From positions 1 through 7,299 of the forward strand of contig SFLO01000036.1 in the NCBI GenBank assembly GCA_004553405.1: a stretch of DNA of 7,299 nt, given 5' to 3'. The DNA is from Coriobacteriaceae bacterium. GTDB lineage: Bacteria; Actinomycetota; Coriobacteriia; Coriobacteriales; QAMH01. This document shows positions 5,224 through 7,299 of the stretch, piece after piece. How positions within the stretch are numbered: position 1 is the first letter of the stretch; each line of letters opens with the position of its first letter. Below the pieces are notes generated by a model that saw only the letters and a list, made by a program, of their open reading frames with translations, was not told the origin of the DNA and searched no databases. A program made the translations under genes and the position numbers.

Positions 5224-6570
5224 ATGAACAGAATCAACGGCAAGATCAAGGCGGTGTGGGGCATATCGGAGATCGGCTTCTCCATCGCCGCCACACTCGA
5301 GACCGCCTTCTTCCTGTTCTTCCTGACAGACGTAGCGCAGCTGCCGCTGGGCATCTCGGGCGTGATCGCGGCGGGCGCCTCGGCCGTGGACACCATCTCG
5401 GCGCTGCTGGCGGGCGTCTTCATCGACAAGTTCCACTTCAAGAAGGGCAAGTACCGCCCCTGGCTGCTGATCGCGCCCACCATCGCCATGGTGTTCTTCA
5501 TCCTGTGCTTCACCAAGATCGGCGGCGACGTCATGGCCGGCGTCATCATCTCCATCGGCTACGTCGTCAGCCACTTCTGCTGGAACATCACCTACGCCAG
5601 CGTCCGCAGCATGACCAACGTCCTCACCGATGACCCCTCCGAGCGCGCCTTCCTCTCCGGCCGCCTGGGCGCCGGCGCTGCGCTGGGCCGCGTCGTCGCG
5701 TCCAAGCTGGTGCCGCTGATCACCACCAGCCTGACAGCCATCGTGAGCGGCGTGTACGCCTACAGCATCTGCGCAGCTGTCGTCTCCCTGCTCTACATCG
5801 CCGCGATGGCCGTCAGCTTCGGGGTGACCTCGGGCTATGACAACGAGACCAAGTCCGAGGGCAAGAAGGTCTCCTTCAAGGCCATGGGCAAGAACATCGT
5901 CACCAACCCCAACCTGATCGGCGTCGTGTTGCACGACATCCTGCGCCTCATCGCCTACTACACCGTGGCAGCCGGCACCGCGTACTATGCCAAGGTCGTC
6001 CTGGGCGATGCCGCCGCATCCGGCACCGTGCTCATGGTGTTCTACCTGGGCTGCTTTGTGGGATCCTTCATCGCGGCGCGCGTCGCCAAGGTGATCGGCA
6101 CCAAGCAGGCCACCATCCTCGGCGTGGGCGGCTGGGCCGTCATCTGGGCCGCGTGCTTCTTCCTGCAGCCGGGCTACATCGCGCTCAACGTGCTGCTGTT
6201 CGTCTCCCAGGTGCTCTTCGGCCTGGCGTACGGCCTCTCCGCCAACCTCTACTCCATGTGCGCAACCTGGAGCTACTGGAAGTCCGGCGAGAACACCGTG
6301 GGCACCACCATGTCCATCATGACCGTCTCCGTGAAGCTCGGCGTGACGCTGCGCGCGATGATCCTACCCGCCGCGCTGGCCGCCGTGGGCTACGTCTCCA
6401 CCGCGACCGTCTTCGACGCCGCCGCCATCGCCGGCATCAACCAGGTGTACTTCCTGCTGCCGCTGGTGCTGCTGGCCGTCTCCCTGATCCCGCTCATCTT
6501 CCTGTTCAGGATCAAGGACTCCGACGTCACCCGCATGAACGAGGAGATCGCAGCACGCAACGCCGCCTAA
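5224..6570 (+). CDS. GPH-family (MelB-like) cation symporter for a glycoside, pentoside or hexuronide
   Basis: This 448-residue inner-membrane protein has about 12 hydrophobic segments and belongs to the glycoside-pentoside-hexuronide:cation symporter group of the major facilitator superfamily (MFS_2 type). It likely imports a sugar or sugar derivative with Na+ or H+. The N-terminal signature is clear: VDTISALLAGVFIDKFHFKKGKYRPW (55-80) matches the family pattern D-x11-12-D-x5-6-G-(K)-x-(R/K)-P-W after helix II. Further support comes from WNITYASVRSMTNVLTDDPS (120-139) and the following SGRLGAG. By spacing, D56 and D68 correspond to conserved family acids, whereas the second helix II aspartate of MelB is A60 here, so cation coupling may differ. 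The ATG at 5224 has GAGGAGG six bases upstream. The gene diverges from the regulator and is followed by a probable terminator. Substrate unknown; the isomerase-like neighbour points to a sugar. Confidence 0.87.
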   Translation: MNRINGKIKAVWGISEIGFSIAATLETAFFLFFLTDVAQLPLGISGVIAAGASAVDTISALLAGVFIDKFHFKKGKYRPWLLIAPTIAMVFFILCFTKIGGDVMAGVIISIGYVVSHFCWNITYASVRSMTNVLTDDPSERAFLSGRLGAGAALGRVVASKLVPLITTSLTAIVSGVYAYSICAAVVSLLYIAAMAVSFGVTSGYDNETKSEGKKVSFKAMGKNIVTNPNLIGVVLHDILRLIAYYTVAAGTAYYAKVVLGDAAASGTVLMVFYLGCFVGSFIAARVAKVIGTKQATILGVGGWAVIWAACFFLQPGYIALNVLLFVSQVLFGLAYGLSANLYSMCATWSYWKSGENTVGTTMSIMTVSVKLGVTLRAMILPAALAAVGYVSTATVFDAAAIAGINQVYFLLPLVLLAVSLIPLIFLFRIKDSDVTRMNEEIAARNAA

Positions 6571-6600
6571 GGGCGCGGCTACAGGCGAGCTCTCTTTAGC

Positions 6601-6647
6601 AGGGGCGCGGTTGCGGGGACGAAGAGCCGCGCCGCGCCCCTAGTTTT
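6601..6647 (+). terminator. Probable intrinsic terminator after the symporter gene
   Basis: AGGGGCGCGG (6601-6610) pairs perfectly with CCGCGCCCCT (6632-6641), followed after two bases by TTTT (6644-6647). A 10-bp GC stem with a short T-run 30 bases after the stop codon fits a Rho-independent terminator, although the 21-base loop is long and the T-run short. The loop contains CGGGGACG (6614-6621), which can instead pair with CGTCCCCG (6653-6660) beyond the T-run, an alternative fold that would compete with termination. Confidence 0.6.
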
Positions 6648-6688
6648 GTAAGCGTCCCCGAACAGAGGAAAGAAGGAAAGGAGCAGTC

Positions 6689-7183
6689 ATGGGAACCGAG
6701 TCGTCGAGCGCCGCATCGGAGTACAAGCGCATCTTCGCCGTACTGGAGGATGGAACTACCGAGGCAGAGGTCGTCAAGAAGGCAGTTGGGGAGGCGCTGC
6801 GTTGCGGAGCGCACCTGCGCTTTGGCTACGTGGCGCATGGCGAGGCGCTGCCCCTCGGCGAGAGCCTCAAGGACTTTGCTGAGGAGGAGACCAGGCGAAT
6901 AGGCGGCCTCGTCGAGGCGCAGGTCGCCGCGCTCGACCCAGCGGGAGACCTCGATGGGGGCGAGCTCGAGGTGATCCCCTACGGCGGCGAGTGCTGCGTG
7001 CAGATCGACGAGGCGGTCGGCACCGCAAACGGACAGATGGCCGAGGAACTCATCGAACCCTTCTGTCCCGACCTCGTGCTCTGCGGCCTGCCCAAGGGCT
7101 CCAGGCTCACGCGTTTTCTCAAGAGCAACACCTACCGCTACCTCAAGAGAAACCTCCACTGCCCTGTGCTGGGCGTGTCATAA
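6689..7183 (+). CDS. Universal stress protein (UspA-like) with degenerate nucleotide motif
   Basis: The 164-residue soluble protein has the UspA-type alpha/beta fold. It shows a first strand YKRIFAVLEDG (12-22) and a helix VVKKAVGEALRCGAHLRFGYVAHG (28-51). The C-terminal block PDLVLCGLPKGSRLTRFLKS (127-146), then NTYRYLKRNLHCPVLGVS (147-164), is the typical Usp ending. The ATP-binding pattern of ATP-type Usps (G-x2-G-x9-G-S/T) is not met: the second glycine is displaced and the final G-S/T is S146-N147-T148. It is probably of the non-ATP-binding kind. Its role is unknown; Usp-like genes often sit beside transporters and may modulate them or respond to energy stress, an inference here. AAAGGAG (6677-6683) lies five bases before the ATG. 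It follows a probable terminator, yet no separate promoter is evident in the 118-base gap, so read-through from the symporter is possible. Confidence 0.85.
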   Translation: MGTESSSAASEYKRIFAVLEDGTTEAEVVKKAVGEALRCGAHLRFGYVAHGEALPLGESLKDFAEEETRRIGGLVEAQVAALDPAGDLDGGELEVIPYGGECCVQIDEAVGTANGQMAEELIEPFCPDLVLCGLPKGSRLTRFLKSNTYRYLKRNLHCPVLGVS

Positions 7184-7299
7184 CGGATCTTGCAGCATTC
7201 CTGGAGCCAGACTTCACCCCGAAGCTTACGGACGAGCACACAGGATCTCTTTGCTGGCGGCTCTTTAAGCTGCGAAGCATCACGTCGCCCTCCTACTGC

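Noticed and set aside
5206..5934. Minus-strand open frame (242 codons) inside the symporter gene
   Set aside because: It is a D/G/A/H-rich shadow of the membrane protein frame, with no family likeness.
7143..7280. Small minus-strand frame of 45 codons with a good AGGAGG (7289-7294) upstream
   Set aside because: It overlaps the 3' end of the Usp gene, its product resembles nothing I know, and its codons (TTA, AGA, AGC) differ from the neighbours. A real small gene cannot be excluded.
1..7299. CRISPR array, insertion sequence, prophage or tRNA gene
   Set aside because: No regularly spaced direct repeats, transposase, integrase, phage genes or cloverleaf-forming segment could be seen in the window.

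Overview
The window is GC-rich (G/C dominates third codon positions) and almost fully coding. It looks like an obligately anaerobic, high-GC actinobacterium of the Coriobacteriia type (Olsenella/Collinsella-like). That assignment is an inference from base composition and gene content (a Suf cysteine desulfurase module, a long PucR-type activator, a GPH-type symporter). No rRNA, tRNA or marker gene is present to prove it.

Layout. Positions 1-1174 (minus strand) carry a tightly coupled Fe-S assembly module. It reads SufE sulfur acceptor, a 144-residue uncharacterised protein, then the first 94 residues of the cysteine desulfurase SufS, which runs off the left edge. Positions 1175-1375 are a non-coding block with several strong GC hairpins. 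Positions 1376-2923 (minus) encode a protein of the L-fucose/L-arabinose isomerase-like superfamily. Positions 3038-4636 (minus) encode a PucR/CdaR-family regulator with an unusual cysteine cluster. Positions 4637-5223 are a 587-base divergent regulatory region. On the plus strand follow a GPH-family (MelB-like) symporter (5224-6570), a probable terminator, and a divergent universal-stress-protein-like gene (6689-7183). The last 116 bases hold no gene I can support.

How the parts may work together. Regulator, isomerase-like enzyme and symporter look like a small carbohydrate uptake and isomerisation locus. The strongest link is a near-identical 17-bp operator-like inverted repeat, TTGTGCA-N3-TGCACAA. 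It occurs exactly twice: at 4733-4749, next to a candidate promoter for the regulator and facing the symporter, and at 3041-3057, inside the last codons of the regulator and upstream of the isomerase gene. Between the first copy and a candidate symporter promoter lie six further TTGTG/CACAA half-sites, the last five alternating in orientation about 19-22 bp apart. The substrate cannot be read from the sequence, and no kinase, aldolase or glycosidase lies within the window, so the pathway is incomplete here. The Suf module is downstream on the same strand as the isomerase, but the hairpin block suggests a separate transcription or processing unit.
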